64,000 nt of DNA from an uncultured Flavobacteriaceae bacterium (GCA_947503005.1 CANNCA010000002.1:682001-746000), one strand, 5' to 3'. Shown: positions 45,583 to 55,436, counted from the first letter of the stretch. Numbers and translations are program-made. Notes: a model not told the origin generated them from the letters alone.

Positions 45583-46455
45583 TTATCCCATTACTTCTTT
45601 AACTTTCTTTCCAATTTCAGCAGGAGAATCAACTACATGAATTCCGAATTCACGCATAATTCTTTTCTTTGCTTGAGCGGTATCATCGCTACCACCAACT
45701 ATAGCGCCTGCATGGCCCATTGTTCTTCCGGCAGGAGCAGTTTCGCCTGCAATAAAACCAACCACCGGTTTTTTGCTACCACTTTCTTTGTACCACTTGG
45801 CCGCATCAGCTTCCAGTTGTCCGCCAATTTCACCAATCATAACTACACAATCTGTTTCAGGATCGTTGATTAATAGTTCAACCGCTTCTTTGGTAGTTGT
45901 TCCGATAATCGGGTCACCACCAATACCAATAGCTGTAGTAATCCCCAATCCTTGACGTACTACTTGATCGGCAGCCTCATAAGTAAGTGTACCTGATTTA
46001 GAGACAATACCCACATTTCCTTTTTTGAAAACAAAACCGGGCATGATACCTACTTTAGCCTCCCCTGGGGTAATTACACCAGGGCAGTTTGGACCTACCA
46101 ATCTGCAATCTCGATTTTTAATATAATTCGAGGCCTTCACCATATCAGCAACGGGAATACCTTCTGTAATTGTAATGATAACTTTGATACCTGCGTCAGC
46201 AGCTTCCATTATCGCATCTGCTGCAAATGCTGGCGGTACAAAAATTATAGTTGTATCAGCACCTACCTTTTCTACAGCTTCTTCAACAGTGTTGAACACT
46301 GGTCTGCCTAAATGCTCTTGACCACCTTTGCCTGGAGTAACACCCCCAACTACATTGGTACCGTATTCTATCATTTGTTCTGCGTGAAAGGTACCTTCAC
46401 TACCGGTGAAGCCCTGTACTATTATTTTGGAATCTTTGTTTACTAAGACACTCAT
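45583..46455 (-). CDS. sucD: Succinyl-CoA synthetase, alpha subunit
   Basis: This subunit binds CoA and carries the phosphohistidine of the TCA step between succinyl-CoA and succinate. The 290 residues show [55 protein letters not shown] and the active His in [14 protein letters not shown]. The beta subunit gene is not adjacent. It is the last gene of the lpx/efp run and is followed by a terminator. Confidence 0.96.
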   Translation of the reverse strand: MSVLVNKDSKIIVQGFTGSEGTFHAEQMIEYGTNVVGGVTPGKGGQEHLGRPVFNTVEEAVEKVGADTTIIFVPPAFAADAIMEAADAGIKVIITITEGIPVADMVKASNYIKNRDCRLVGPNCPGVITPGEAKVGIMPGFVFKKGNVGIVSKSGTLTYEAADQVVRQGLGITTAIGIGGDPIIGTTTKEAVELLINDPETDCVVMIGEIGGQLEADAAKWYKESGSKKPVVGFIAGETAPAGRTMGHAGAIVGGSDDTAQAKKRIMREFGIHVVDSPAEIGKKVKEVMG

Positions 46456-46528
46456 GTTCTTTTCGGTTTATTTAAAGCAGCACAAAAATATAGGTTTGCA
46501 AATGAATTCTAAAGTAATCGTGCGCATA

Positions 46529-47461
46529 TTATTCTTCTAATTTTCTTAGGATGGAAGGAATCTTTTTTACATAGGCCAATTGCTTAAAAGTTTCCCTTGA
46601 TTCTTGAACAGGAGTGCCAAAATAGCTTTTCCCACCCGGAACCGATTTCGAAACACCTGCTTGACCCAATAGAACTGCTTTTTTTCCAATTGTAACAGCA
46701 CTGCTAATTCCTACTTGGCCCCATAAGGTGACTTCATCTTCGATAACAACACAGCCGGCAATGCCTACCTGTGAGGCAATTAGACATTTTTCACCTATTA
46801 GAGTATCATGGCCAACTTGAACTTGATTGTCAAGTTTGGTGCCTTGCTTAATCGTGGTATCACCTGTTACACCCCTATCAAGGGTACAGAGTGCTCCTAT
46901 TTCTACATTATCTTCCAAAACCACCCGTCCACCTGATTTTAACCTGTCAAATCCATCCGGTCTGTTTTTATAATAAAAAGCATCGGAGCCTAAAACAGAT
47001 CCAGCATGAATGATTACGTTGTTACCAATTACACAATCATCGTAGATGCAAACATTAGAATGTATAATACAATTATCACCAATTGTAACATTATTTCCTA
47101 TGAACGTATTAGGCTGAATAACAGTGTTTTTTCCTATTTTAGCGGAATCAGAAATAGACTTTACTGCCTTTTCAAAAGGCTTGAAAAAATCAGTTAGTTT
47201 GTTGAAATCCCTAAAAGGGTCATCGGAAATTAAAAGTGCTTTTCCCTTTGGGCAATCTACCCGTTTATTTATCAAAATCACAGAAGCCTGACTCTGCAAC
47301 GCTTTGTCATAATACTTCGGATGATCCACAAAAACAATTTCCCCTTCTCGCACTACGTGAATTTCGTTCATTCCGAATACAGGAAAATCTTCAGAACCAA
47401 CCATGTCACAACCAACTAGGGTAGCAATTTGTTGAAGCGTATAGGGTGACGGAAATCTCAC
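46529..47461 (-). CDS. LpxD-like UDP-3-O-acylglucosamine N-acyltransferase, second copy
   Basis: The 310 residues have an N-terminal uridine-binding-like region (YTLQQIATLVGCDMVG) and then a left-handed beta-helix of hexapeptides (IGKNTVIQPNTFIGNNVTIGDNCIIHSNVCIYDDCVIGNN). The coil pattern continues through DNQVQVGHDTLIGEKCLIASQVGIAGCVVIED, which contains the LpxD-type catalytic QVGHD (H). It starts with GTG at 47461 (no suitable ATG). The typical lpxD lies 4 kb upstream in the same operon. A different acyl donor or glycan acceptor is possible, unknown. Confidence 0.85.
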   Translation of the reverse strand: MRFPSPYTLQQIATLVGCDMVGSEDFPVFGMNEIHVVREGEIVFVDHPKYYDKALQSQASVILINKRVDCPKGKALLISDDPFRDFNKLTDFFKPFEKAVKSISDSAKIGKNTVIQPNTFIGNNVTIGDNCIIHSNVCIYDDCVIGNNVIIHAGSVLGSDAFYYKNRPDGFDRLKSGGRVVLEDNVEIGALCTLDRGVTGDTTIKQGTKLDNQVQVGHDTLIGEKCLIASQVGIAGCVVIEDEVTLWGQVGISSAVTIGKKAVLLGQAGVSKSVPGGKSYFGTPVQESRETFKQLAYVKKIPSILRKLEE

Positions 47462-47542
47462 TTTGGTAGTTTAAGTATTTAATAAAATTGTGCTTGGCGT
47501 ATCAAAGAACACTTACTACTGGCTGTAATCAAATGAAAATCA

Positions 47543-48109
47543 CTATTCCTTGACGCGCTCCATATAGAGCCCTTTCTCAGTGTCTACTTTAATTTTATCT
47601 CCTTCATTTATAAAAAGAGGAACGTTCACCTCAGCACCCGTCTCAACTTTAGCCGGTTTCGTTGCATTTGTTGCGGTGTTGCCCTTTACTCCGGGTTCCG
47701 TATAGGTTACCTCCAAAATAACACTCGCGGGCATATCTACGGAAAGCGGCATACTGTCTTCGGTATTGAAAAGAATGGTGACGATTTCACCCTCTTTTAA
47801 TAAACCTGGAGCATCTAGACTACTTTCTTGAAGCGAGATTTGATTGTAATCATCGGTGTTCATGAAATGATACGTCTCCCCTTCAGCATAAAGAAACTGA
47901 TAGGAACGTGTTTCAACACGTACATCATCAATTTTATGTCCGGCAGAAAACGTGTTGTCAATTACTTTTCCGGTGGTTACACTTTTAAGTTTAGTTCGCA
48001 CAAAAGCCGGACCCTTGCCCGGTTTGACGTGTAAAAATTCTATTATTTTAAAAATGTCATGGTTGTACTTGATGCACAGACCTTTTCTAATATCAGATGT
48101 TGATGCCAT
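47543..48109 (-). CDS. efp: Elongation factor P
   Basis: EF-P rescues ribosomes stalled at polyproline. The 188 residues have three beta-barrel domains. The modifiable loop is HVKPGKGPAF with Lys32 at the tip, which fits the EF-P position for beta-lysylation or other modification. No EpmA/EpmB gene is in the window, so modification status is unknown. It lies 9 bases after lpxA. Confidence 0.96.
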   Translation of the reverse strand: MASTSDIRKGLCIKYNHDIFKIIEFLHVKPGKGPAFVRTKLKSVTTGKVIDNTFSAGHKIDDVRVETRSYQFLYAEGETYHFMNTDDYNQISLQESSLDAPGLLKEGEIVTILFNTEDSMPLSVDMPASVILEVTYTEPGVKGNTATNATKPAKVETGAEVNVPLFINEGDKIKVDTEKGLYMERVKE

Positions 48110-48118
48110 ATATGGTAT

Positions 48119-48904
48119 TTAATTGGTACTAAAGTATCCTTTCATGATACCTCTTTGGGAATCCCGAATAAACTGCAAAATCTCATCACGTTCAGGAGTG
48201 GCCTCCATTTCCGCTTCTATAATCTGTACAGCTTGGGAATTATTGTAATTTTTTTGATAGAGTATACGATAGATATTCTGAATTTCCCTGATCTTGTCAG
48301 ATTCAAACCCCCTTCGTCTTAATCCAACGGAGTTGATTCCAACATACGAAAGTGGTTCACGGGCTGCTTTTACGAAGGGCGGAACATCTTTTCTAACCAG
48401 AGAACCTCCTGTCACAAAGGCATGTTGCCCTACGGAAACAAATTGGTGTACGGCAACCAAACCGGCTAAAATCACATTGTCACCAATGGTCACGTGACCG
48501 GCAAGGGTAGAATTATTCGAAAAAATACAGTTGTCACCTACCACACAATCATGTGCTACATGACAATACGCCATTATCAAACAGTTTTTTCCAATTACCG
48601 TTTTGTTACGATCTGATGTGCCTTTATGTATGGTTGCACATTCCCGAATTGTAGTACCATTGCCAATTCGCACAATAGTTTCTTCCCCATTGTATTTTAA
48701 ATCTTGTGGAGGAGCTGAAATTACCGCGCCGGGAAAAATATTGCAATTTTTTCCGATTCGGGCACCTTCCATAATGGTAACGTTAGAACCAATCCAGGTA
48801 CCATCGCCTATGGTAACATTATTATGAATTGTGGTAAAGGGTTCTACCACCACGTTCTTTGCAATCTTAGCGCCTGGATGAATGTAGGCTAGTGGTTGAT
48901 TCAT
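48119..48904 (-). CDS. lpxA: UDP-N-acetylglucosamine acyltransferase
   Basis: This is the first lipid A enzyme, transferring a 3-hydroxyacyl chain to UDP-GlcNAc. The 261 residues are hexapeptide beta-helix (AYIHPGAKIAKNVVVEPFTTIHNNVTIGDGTW) with the catalytic His in AYCHVAHDC and the C-terminal GLRRRGFESDKIREI helix. It begins directly after the lpxC-fabZ stop (1-base gap). Confidence 0.96.
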   Translation of the reverse strand: MNQPLAYIHPGAKIAKNVVVEPFTTIHNNVTIGDGTWIGSNVTIMEGARIGKNCNIFPGAVISAPPQDLKYNGEETIVRIGNGTTIRECATIHKGTSDRNKTVIGKNCLIMAYCHVAHDCVVGDNCIFSNNSTLAGHVTIGDNVILAGLVAVHQFVSVGQHAFVTGGSLVRKDVPPFVKAAREPLSYVGINSVGLRRRGFESDKIREIQNIYRILYQKNYNNSQAVQIIEAEMEATPERDEILQFIRDSQRGIMKGYFSTN

Positions 48905-48905
48905 T

Positions 48906-50312
48906 CTAGTTACCTTTTACTTTGATTATCTGTGCCATGATTTCAGCTTCAGAGGCGAGCTTGCCATTTGTATAAGCCTTCGCATGCATTTGACACAGTC
49001 CCCTACGAATGGGTTGCATCAAATCTAGTCTAAAAATCAGTGTATCACCAGGAACGACTTGTTGCTTATATCGAACATTGTCAATTTTTAAAAGATACGT
49101 CAAGTAATTTTCAGGATCAGGAACCGTGGTCAATACCAAAATACCGCCTGTTTGAGCCATCGCTTCCAATTGTAAAACCCCTGGCATTACTGGTGCCCCG
49201 GGAAAATGCCCAACAAAAAAAGGTTCATTCATCGTGACATTTTTGAGGCCTATAACATGGGTGTCAGATAGTTCCAATATTTTATCAACCAACAAAAAGG
49301 GAGGTCTATGCGGCAACATCTCCATAATTTTTGTCACATCCATTAAAGGAGGTTGATTTAAATCTACAACCGGTACGTTATTCCGTCTTTCTGTTTTGAT
49401 TATTTTAGATAATTTTTTTGCAAACTGGGTGTTTACATAATGGCCAGGTTTATTTGCAATTACTTTCCCTCTGATTCTAGTACCTACCAGTGCCAAATCT
49501 CCAATAACATCTAATAGCTTATGTCTTGCAGCTTCATTGGGTTGATGTAGTGTCAAATTATCAAGAATTCCATTCGGTTTTACGGAAAGTTTTTCCTTGT
49601 CAAAAGCTTTTTCGAGCTTTTTCATTGTTTCTGCGGAAATTTCCTTGTCTACATATACGATAGCATTATTTAAGTCTCCTCCTTTAATCAAGCCATTTTC
49701 AAGCAATTCTTCCAATTCATGTAAAAAACTAAAAGTACGGGCATCAGCTATCTCTGTCTTAAACTCGGAAAGATTTTCCAAGGTGGCATTTTGAGTTCCC
49801 AAGACTTTGGTTCCAAAATCTACCATGGTAGTTACCTGATATGTTTCAGATGGTATAACGGTAATTTCACTACCCGAGTTTTCATCTTTGTATGAAATAA
49901 CTTCTTTTACTACGAATTCCTCCCGTTCCGCTTCTTGCTCCTCTACACCAACAATTTCCAAGGCTTCTACAAAATACTTAGACGAACCATCCATAATTGG
50001 AGGTTCAGGTGCATTTAGTTCAATAAGCACATTGTCTATTTCCATTCCTACAAGTGCTGCAAGCACATGTTCGGAGGTCTGAATCTTTACTCCATTTTTC
50101 TCCAGATTGGTACCTCTTTGGGTATTGACCACGTAGTTTGCATCGGCCTCGATAACCGGTTGACCTTCCAAGTCAACCCGTTTGAAAGCATATCCATGGT
50201 TTGCTGGCGCCGGTACGAATTTCATGGTAACGTCCTCACCTGTATGTAAGCCAACCCCTTTAAGGATTACCTCTTTTGCTATAGTTTTTTGCTTTTTAGT
50301 CGTAGTTATCAC
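48906..50312 (-). CDS. lpxC-fabZ: Bifunctional UDP-3-O-acyl-GlcNAc deacetylase / 3-hydroxyacyl-ACP dehydratase
   Basis: The 468 residues fuse LpxC and FabZ, as is characteristic of Bacteroidota. The LpxC part (about 1-300) has VGLHTGEDVTMKF, the metal-binding SEHVLAALVG, the MDGSSKYFVEAL motif and LHQPNEAARHKLLDVIGDLALVG. The FabZ part (about 320-468) has LPHRPPFLLVDKI and FFVGHFPGAPVMPGVLQLEAMAQ with the catalytic His and Glu. It starts with GTG at 50312, overlapping lpxD by 17 bases. Confidence 0.97.
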   Translation of the reverse strand: MITTTKKQKTIAKEVILKGVGLHTGEDVTMKFVPAPANHGYAFKRVDLEGQPVIEADANYVVNTQRGTNLEKNGVKIQTSEHVLAALVGMEIDNVLIELNAPEPPIMDGSSKYFVEALEIVGVEEQEAEREEFVVKEVISYKDENSGSEITVIPSETYQVTTMVDFGTKVLGTQNATLENLSEFKTEIADARTFSFLHELEELLENGLIKGGDLNNAIVYVDKEISAETMKKLEKAFDKEKLSVKPNGILDNLTLHQPNEAARHKLLDVIGDLALVGTRIRGKVIANKPGHYVNTQFAKKLSKIIKTERRNNVPVVDLNQPPLMDVTKIMEMLPHRPPFLLVDKILELSDTHVIGLKNVTMNEPFFVGHFPGAPVMPGVLQLEAMAQTGGILVLTTVPDPENYLTYLLKIDNVRYKQQVVPGDTLIFRLDLMQPIRRGLCQMHAKAYTNGKLASEAEIMAQIIKVKGN

Positions 50313-51330
50313 TGCTAAGCTTTTTGTCTAGTTCGTTAATTTGAGATACTATTTTAGGTAAATTCTTGAAGTGCACGTATGACTTGTTATAATCGCCATA
50401 AGCCAATGCCGGAGACCCTTGTAGTATTTCACCATCTTTAATATTTCTACCAATACCTGATTGGGCTTGAATTCTTACATCATCCCCTATTACAATGTGA
50501 CCTACTATGCCTACCTGCCCGCCTATTAAACAACGTTTTCCAATTTTGGCAGAACCAGCAATGCCTGTTTGTGCTGCAATAACAGTATGTTCACCAATTT
50601 CAACATTATGGGCAATCTGTATTTGATTATCCAGCTTAACTCCTTTCCTAAGAATCGTGGATCCTAGGGTAGCTCTATCAATTGTTGTTCCGGCGCCAAC
50701 GTCAATGTCGTCTTCGAGTATAACATTGCCTGTTTGGGGTATCTTGTTGAAAATTCCATCTTTGTTAGGTGCAAAACCAAAACCATCGGAACCAACAATA
50801 GCTCCACTGTGAATCACACAGTTGTTTCCAATAATTGAATCAGCATATACTTTTGCCCCGGAAAACAAGGTTACGTTGTCTCCTAACTTTACATTTTCTC
50901 CGACATAGGCATGTGGGTATATTTTAACTCCCTTGCCCATAACCACATGCTCACCAACATAGGAAAAAGCCCCCATGTAAAGGTCCTCTCCGTGATTGGC
51001 ACTTTCCGATAAATAACAGGGATGTTCTACACCTACCTTGGCGCTTTTGACCTTGTCATAATACTCCAACAATTTGGAAAACGACTCATAGGCGTCATCA
51101 ACCTTTATCAATGTTGTCAGTACCTCGTGTTCGGGGATGAAATCTTTGTTTACTATGGTAACGGAAGCTTTGGTCGTATAGATATAGGGTGTATACTTCG
51201 GATTTGCCAGAAATGTCAAAGATCCTTGCTCTCCTTCTTCTATTTTGGCAACTTTATGAACGGCTATTTCTGGGTTTCCTTCTACTTCACCTTCTAAAAT
51301 ACCCGCAATCTGACCTGCTGTAAAAATCAT
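50296..51330 (-). CDS. lpxD: UDP-3-O-(3-hydroxyacyl)glucosamine N-acyltransferase
   Basis: This is the third lipid A enzyme, adding the N-linked 3-hydroxyacyl chain. The 344 residues have the LpxD N-terminal uridine-binding domain (TAGQIAGILEGEVEGNPEIAVHKVAKIEEGEQGSLTFLANPKY) and hexapeptide repeats with the catalytic His in NQIQIAHNVEIGEHTVIAAQTGIAGS. It is the first gene of the lpx operon and overlaps lpxC-fabZ by 17 bases. Confidence 0.95.
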   Translation of the reverse strand: MIFTAGQIAGILEGEVEGNPEIAVHKVAKIEEGEQGSLTFLANPKYTPYIYTTKASVTIVNKDFIPEHEVLTTLIKVDDAYESFSKLLEYYDKVKSAKVGVEHPCYLSESANHGEDLYMGAFSYVGEHVVMGKGVKIYPHAYVGENVKLGDNVTLFSGAKVYADSIIGNNCVIHSGAIVGSDGFGFAPNKDGIFNKIPQTGNVILEDDIDVGAGTTIDRATLGSTILRKGVKLDNQIQIAHNVEIGEHTVIAAQTGIAGSAKIGKRCLIGGQVGIVGHIVIGDDVRIQAQSGIGRNIKDGEILQGSPALAYGDYNKSYVHFKNLPKIVSQINELDKKLSSDNYD

Positions 51331-51375
51331 GAAAACAAAAGTAAGAAAAATAGTTAAACCGCAACTAGATTCAGG

Positions 51376-52611
51376 TTAAACAGATTCTTTGGGATAACAG
51401 ATATAATATTTGGTTACTGTCTTTGAAAGTGCCTTCAAATTTAGATGATCTGAAGCTTTTGCAACATCGGTGATTTTACCATTTTTTTTCAGAATGTTTA
51501 TGTTCTGACTAGCAGAGTCATAGGCTCTGTTCGAAATCATTCCAGTAAAGACAAAATATTCACATTCTTCGTCAGAAACTTTATGATGCTCTTTAAATTT
51601 GGTAGCATACTTCGATACCAACTCTTTTGCAATGGGTTTCTTTTTTAATTTTATCTTCAACAGCGTCCTATTGATCACCATACGGCATAGTCGAGACAAA
51701 ACAAAATCTTGGTGGCTTTGCCAATCTTTAATTGCGGATAATAAATCGATATCATCTAACTGAGCGAACTTATTCAAAATATCGGAATCGAAATTGTCCC
51801 TTGAAATTTTGTGCTTCATAAAGAACAAGAAAACAGGACTGCATCGAAGATAAACTCCGTTCTGTAAGAGCATTTTGGCACGCTTCAAAATACGAATCAA
51901 CAATTGTTCTGCAACGATGCCCGTCTTGTGCAAGTATACCTGCCAATACATAAAGCGACGCGCCATCAAAAACTTTTCTACGGAATAAATGGCCTTTTCT
52001 TCCATCACTAATTCACCTTCTACCACATTCATCATACTTATCAAGCGCTCCGCATTAATATTGCCTTCTGCAACACCAGTATAGAAACTATCCCTTTTAA
52101 GATAGTCCAGCCGATCCATATCCAATTGACTTGACACCAATTGATTTAAAAACTTTTTCGGATAGTTCCCTTTGAAGATTTTTAATGCGACCGTTAAACT
52201 TCCGTTAAACCTAAGGTTTAAATCTTCCATAAATAAGGTCGAAATGTATTCGTGATGAACACCTTCTACAATACTTTCCTCCATCGCATGTGAAAAAGGC
52301 CCATGGCCAATATCATGTAACAAAATAGCGCACAAAAGGCCTTCTTTTTCGACATCACTTATTTCAACACCCTTAAAACGAAGTACTTGTATCGCCTTGT
52401 GCATTAAATGCATACTGCCCAATGCATGGTGAAATCGTGTATGATGGGCACCTGGATATACGAGATATGAAAGACCCATTTGCGAAATTCTTCGCAACCG
52501 CTGAAAATATGGTTCAGCGATGAGGTCGAATATCAAGGTATTGGGAATTGTAATAAATCCGTAAATTGGATCATTGAATATTTTGAGCTTGTTTGAATTG
52601 GCCAAAATCAA
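51376..52611 (-). CDS. HD-domain phosphohydrolase
   Basis: The 411 residues contain the HD metal site: HTRFHHALGSMHLMHKAI (about 57-74) and CAILLHDIGHGPFSHAMEES (about 91-110, H and D metal ligands), with a later QLVSSQLDMDRLDYLKRD typical of dNTPase/SAMHD1-like HD enzymes. It probably acts on nucleotides; the substrate is not certain. There is no suitable early ATG; the start is TTG at 52611 or the TTG two codons later. It is divergent from porX and 45 bases upstream of lpxD on the same strand. Confidence 0.87.
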   Translation of the reverse strand: MILANSNKLKIFNDPIYGFITIPNTLIFDLIAEPYFQRLRRISQMGLSYLVYPGAHHTRFHHALGSMHLMHKAIQVLRFKGVEISDVEKEGLLCAILLHDIGHGPFSHAMEESIVEGVHHEYISTLFMEDLNLRFNGSLTVALKIFKGNYPKKFLNQLVSSQLDMDRLDYLKRDSFYTGVAEGNINAERLISMMNVVEGELVMEEKAIYSVEKFLMARRFMYWQVYLHKTGIVAEQLLIRILKRAKMLLQNGVYLRCSPVFLFFMKHKISRDNFDSDILNKFAQLDDIDLLSAIKDWQSHQDFVLSRLCRMVINRTLLKIKLKKKPIAKELVSKYATKFKEHHKVSDEECEYFVFTGMISNRAYDSASQNINILKKNGKITDVAKASDHLNLKALSKTVTKYYICYPKESV

Positions 52612-52653
52612 TTAAATTTTTTCTCACTGGCAAAGTTATGCAAACGAAATGAG

Positions 52654-52673
52654 ACCCCGCTATGTAGCGGGGT
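52654..52673. promoter_or_regulatory. GC-rich hairpin in the HD / porX divergent region
   Basis: ACCCCGCTATGTAGCGGGGT is an 8-bp perfect stem (extendable to 9) with a tiny loop, 59 bases upstream of the porX ATG. No T tract follows, so it is not a terminator. It could be a 5' leader structure or a binding palindrome. Confidence 0.5.
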
Positions 52674-52731
52674 TAGTTCAACTTGGTAATTGAATACGAC
52701 TTGCAGGCTTTTAAAAAACAGTATCGTGAAT

Positions 52732-54276
52732 ATGAATAAAATAACAATCCTATGGGTCGATGATGAAATTGACCTTCTGAAACCCCATATTATTTTTCTC
52801 CAGAATAAAAACTATGATGTCATCACTTGTCAAAGTGGTCAAGAGGCGCTCGAAGAGCTCGCGCAGTCAAGAGTCGACATTGTTTTCTTGGATGAAAATA
52901 TGCCTGGAATTTCAGGCCTGGAAACCTTGAACGAAATCAAAGTGATGAATTCGAGTCTTCCCGTGGTCATGATTACGAAAAGTGAAGAAGAATTCATAAT
53001 GGAAGAGGCCATCGGTTCTAAAATTGCTGATTATCTTATTAAACCGGTCAATCCAAATCAAATTCTTTTATCCCTAAAGAAAAATTTAGATCACTCCCGT
53101 TTGGTTTCTGAAAAGACTACCGCTAATTATCAGCAAGAGTTTCGAAAGATTGCCATGGACTTATCTATGGTGAACACCTATGAAGAATGGATAGAATTGT
53201 ACAAAAAATTGATTTATTGGGAAATGCGACTTGAGGATATCGAGGACTCTGGAATGTTCGAGATATTGGAATCACAAAAGGTTGAAGCTAACAACCAGTT
53301 CGGCAAATTCGTCGAAAAGAATTATGAAGATTGGTTTACCGATGTGAACGGACCTGTAATGTCACATACCCTATTTAAAGAATGGGTGCAGCCTGAATTG
53401 AAAGGACAACCCACATTGCTCGTCGTGGTTGACAATTTACGATACGATCAGTGGTTCGCTTTTGAAGATACGGTGAGTTCCTATTATAAAAAGACGGATG
53501 AAAAGTCATATATGAGCATTCTTCCAACCGCCACTCAGTATGCAAGAAACGCGATTTTTTCTGGACTTACACCGCTTGCAATGGAAAAAAAATATCCCGA
53601 TTGGTGGAAGAACGATACCGATGATGGCGGCAAAAACTTGTTTGAAGATAAATTCTTAGGGGAGCAAATCAAACGTTTAGGACTAAACCTGAAGTGGGAA
53701 TATCACAAAATAACCAATCTAAAAAAAGGAAAACAGCTATCACAAAACTTCCGCTCTCAAAAGGACAATGATCTAACGGTGATTGTTTATAATTTTGTGG
53801 ATATGCTTTCGCATTCCAAAACAGAAATGGAGGTCATTAAAGAATTAGCGTCCAATGATAAAGCTTATCGCTCATTGACCCAAAGTTGGTTTAAGAACTC
53901 CCCATTATTGGAAATTATACAACAGGCACAAACCATGGGAATGAAACTGATTATCACAACGGACCATGGAACCATCAATGTAAAACAACCTTCTAAATTA
54001 ATTGGGGATAAAGACACCAGTTTAAATCTTCGCTATAAAACTGGAAGGAGTCTCTCTTATGAAGAAAAAGATGTATTGGCAGCTCAAGACCCGAGAAGTA
54101 TCCATTTGCCCAGTATTAATATGAGCAGCTCCTTTGTTTTTGCAAAGAACGATTTGTTTTTTGCCTATCCTAACAACTATAATCACTATGTAAGCTACTA
54201 CCGGAATACCTATCAACATGGTGGGGTTTCTTTGGAGGAGATGATTATTCCATTTATAGTTTTAGAGCCGAAATAA
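52732..54276 (+). CDS. porX: PorX, T9SS response regulator with PglZ/alkaline-phosphatase-like output domain
   Basis: The 514 residues have a receiver domain (VDDE at 9-12, phospho-Asp D54 in VFLDENMPGISG, Lys in YLIKPVNPNQ near 104), a helical linker and a PglZ-type domain. That domain has VVVDNLRYDQW (metal Asp), the nucleophile region LPTATQYARNAIFSG and TTDHGTINVKQPSKLIGD. PorX with the kinase PorY controls T9SS gene expression (known in flavobacteria and Porphyromonas); no porY is adjacent. The track's TTG start at 52690 adds a poor N-terminus, so the ATG at 52732 is used. It is followed after 22 bases by a conserved unknown gene and then tsaE. Confidence 0.95.
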   Translation: MNKITILWVDDEIDLLKPHIIFLQNKNYDVITCQSGQEALEELAQSRVDIVFLDENMPGISGLETLNEIKVMNSSLPVVMITKSEEEFIMEEAIGSKIADYLIKPVNPNQILLSLKKNLDHSRLVSEKTTANYQQEFRKIAMDLSMVNTYEEWIELYKKLIYWEMRLEDIEDSGMFEILESQKVEANNQFGKFVEKNYEDWFTDVNGPVMSHTLFKEWVQPELKGQPTLLVVVDNLRYDQWFAFEDTVSSYYKKTDEKSYMSILPTATQYARNAIFSGLTPLAMEKKYPDWWKNDTDDGGKNLFEDKFLGEQIKRLGLNLKWEYHKITNLKKGKQLSQNFRSQKDNDLTVIVYNFVDMLSHSKTEMEVIKELASNDKAYRSLTQSWFKNSPLLEIIQQAQTMGMKLIITTDHGTINVKQPSKLIGDKDTSLNLRYKTGRSLSYEEKDVLAAQDPRSIHLPSINMSSSFVFAKNDLFFAYPNNYNHYVSYYRNTYQHGGVSLEEMIIPFIVLEPK

Positions 54277-54298
54277 TTTCAATCATTAGTATGCCAAA

Positions 54299-54988
54299 AT
54301 GAGATTTTTATTTTTCTTGATTTTAACCATAAAAGTGGTAACACTTTCGTCTCAAATTTTAGAAATTAGCGATAAATCGCTTGACGCAGCCATTTTTACG
54401 GTCAACCTAATGAACCGAAACTATGATTCTGCAATAGGTTCTCCTTATATAAAAGATGAATTCGTACCTGCCAAAATCAACAATGGTAGCGTTACCCAAT
54501 TTGTTAGATTCAATTGTGTCGATGACGAAGTTGAAGTCAAACAGGGAATGACCAAAGTGCTATTATTGGATTTAGCCAAAAATCAAAAAATCAGTCTGTC
54601 AGACGGTTCAGAAAAGATTTATCATATCTATAAGTACAAGGATAAAAATAAAAAGGCGAAAGTTACTTTTCTTGAATTGATCAAGGAGGATAAGCAATAC
54701 AGACTTTATAAGAAGGTTCGGAAAAAATTTATTCCAAAACAAAATGCTGAAGGGTATAGGGAAGCGACCCAGGCAGAATTTGTCCGACTAAACACAATTC
54801 ACTTTATAACGGATTTTCAATCGAAAACAGATAAACTTCTTGCGATTCCAACGAAAAAGAAAAAGTTTTTCTCTTTTTTTGGTAAAAAGAAAGGAGAGCT
54901 CGAACGTTTTACAAAGGACGAAAAATTGGATTATTTAAAAAGCGAAGATCTTGAAGAAATTATTGCTTTCTACTTTAAGCAGTTTTGA
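54299..54988 (+). CDS. Exported protein of unknown function between porX and tsaE
   Basis: The 229 residues carry a signal peptide (FLFFLILTIKVVTLSSQ). The mature protein is mixed, with a KYKDKNKKAKVTFLELIKEDKQYRLYKKVRKKF core and a Lys-rich basic stretch (PTKKKKFFSFFGKKKGE) near the end. I do not recognise a family. It starts 22 bases after porX and ends 43 bases before tsaE, so co-transcription with both is likely. A periplasmic T9SS-related role is only a guess from position. Confidence 0.65.
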   Translation: MRFLFFLILTIKVVTLSSQILEISDKSLDAAIFTVNLMNRNYDSAIGSPYIKDEFVPAKINNGSVTQFVRFNCVDDEVEVKQGMTKVLLLDLAKNQKISLSDGSEKIYHIYKYKDKNKKAKVTFLELIKEDKQYRLYKKVRKKFIPKQNAEGYREATQAEFVRLNTIHFITDFQSKTDKLLAIPTKKKKFFSFFGKKKGELERFTKDEKLDYLKSEDLEEIIAFYFKQF

Positions 54989-55031
54989 TTGTATAAACTT
55001 GCCCCTAAAAATCATTTGAATAGAAATACCA

Positions 55032-55436
55032 ATGGTTTACAAATTAGAAGAAATAGAAGCAGTTGCACAAAGCGTTCTTGATAATGCGAAATCAAAGGTG
55101 GTTTGCTTTTATGGACCTATGGGCGCCGGCAAAACTACATTGACCAAAGCTTTAGTCAAAGAATTGGGTGGATCTGATGAGGTTAGTAGCCCAACTTTTG
55201 GAATTGTCAACGAATACCATTTGAAATCAGGTGAGGTACTGGCCTATCACTTTGATTTTTATCGTTTGAATGATGAAACCGAGGCTTTGGACCTTGGTTT
55301 TGAAGATTATTTATCTCAAGGTGTATGGATTTTCATTGAATGGCCTGAAAGAATTCCATCTTTTCTTCCTGATAAGGCCACTAATGTTCATATCAAAATA
55401 TTGGATGAGGTTATGCGTCAAGTTGTTCTTTCCTAG
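55032..55436 (+). CDS. tsaE: tRNA threonylcarbamoyladenosine biosynthesis ATPase
   Basis: TsaE is the ATPase of the TsaB-TsaD-TsaE complex that makes t6A37 in ANN-decoding tRNAs. The 134 residues show Walker A GPMGAGKTT (near 29-37), SSPTFGIVNEY and HFDFYRL, and WIFIEWPERI near residue 95-105. Length is normal. It is last in the porX-unknown-tsaE run. Confidence 0.94.
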   Translation: MVYKLEEIEAVAQSVLDNAKSKVVCFYGPMGAGKTTLTKALVKELGGSDEVSSPTFGIVNEYHLKSGEVLAYHFDFYRLNDETEALDLGFEDYLSQGVWIFIEWPERIPSFLPDKATNVHIKILDEVMRQVVLS

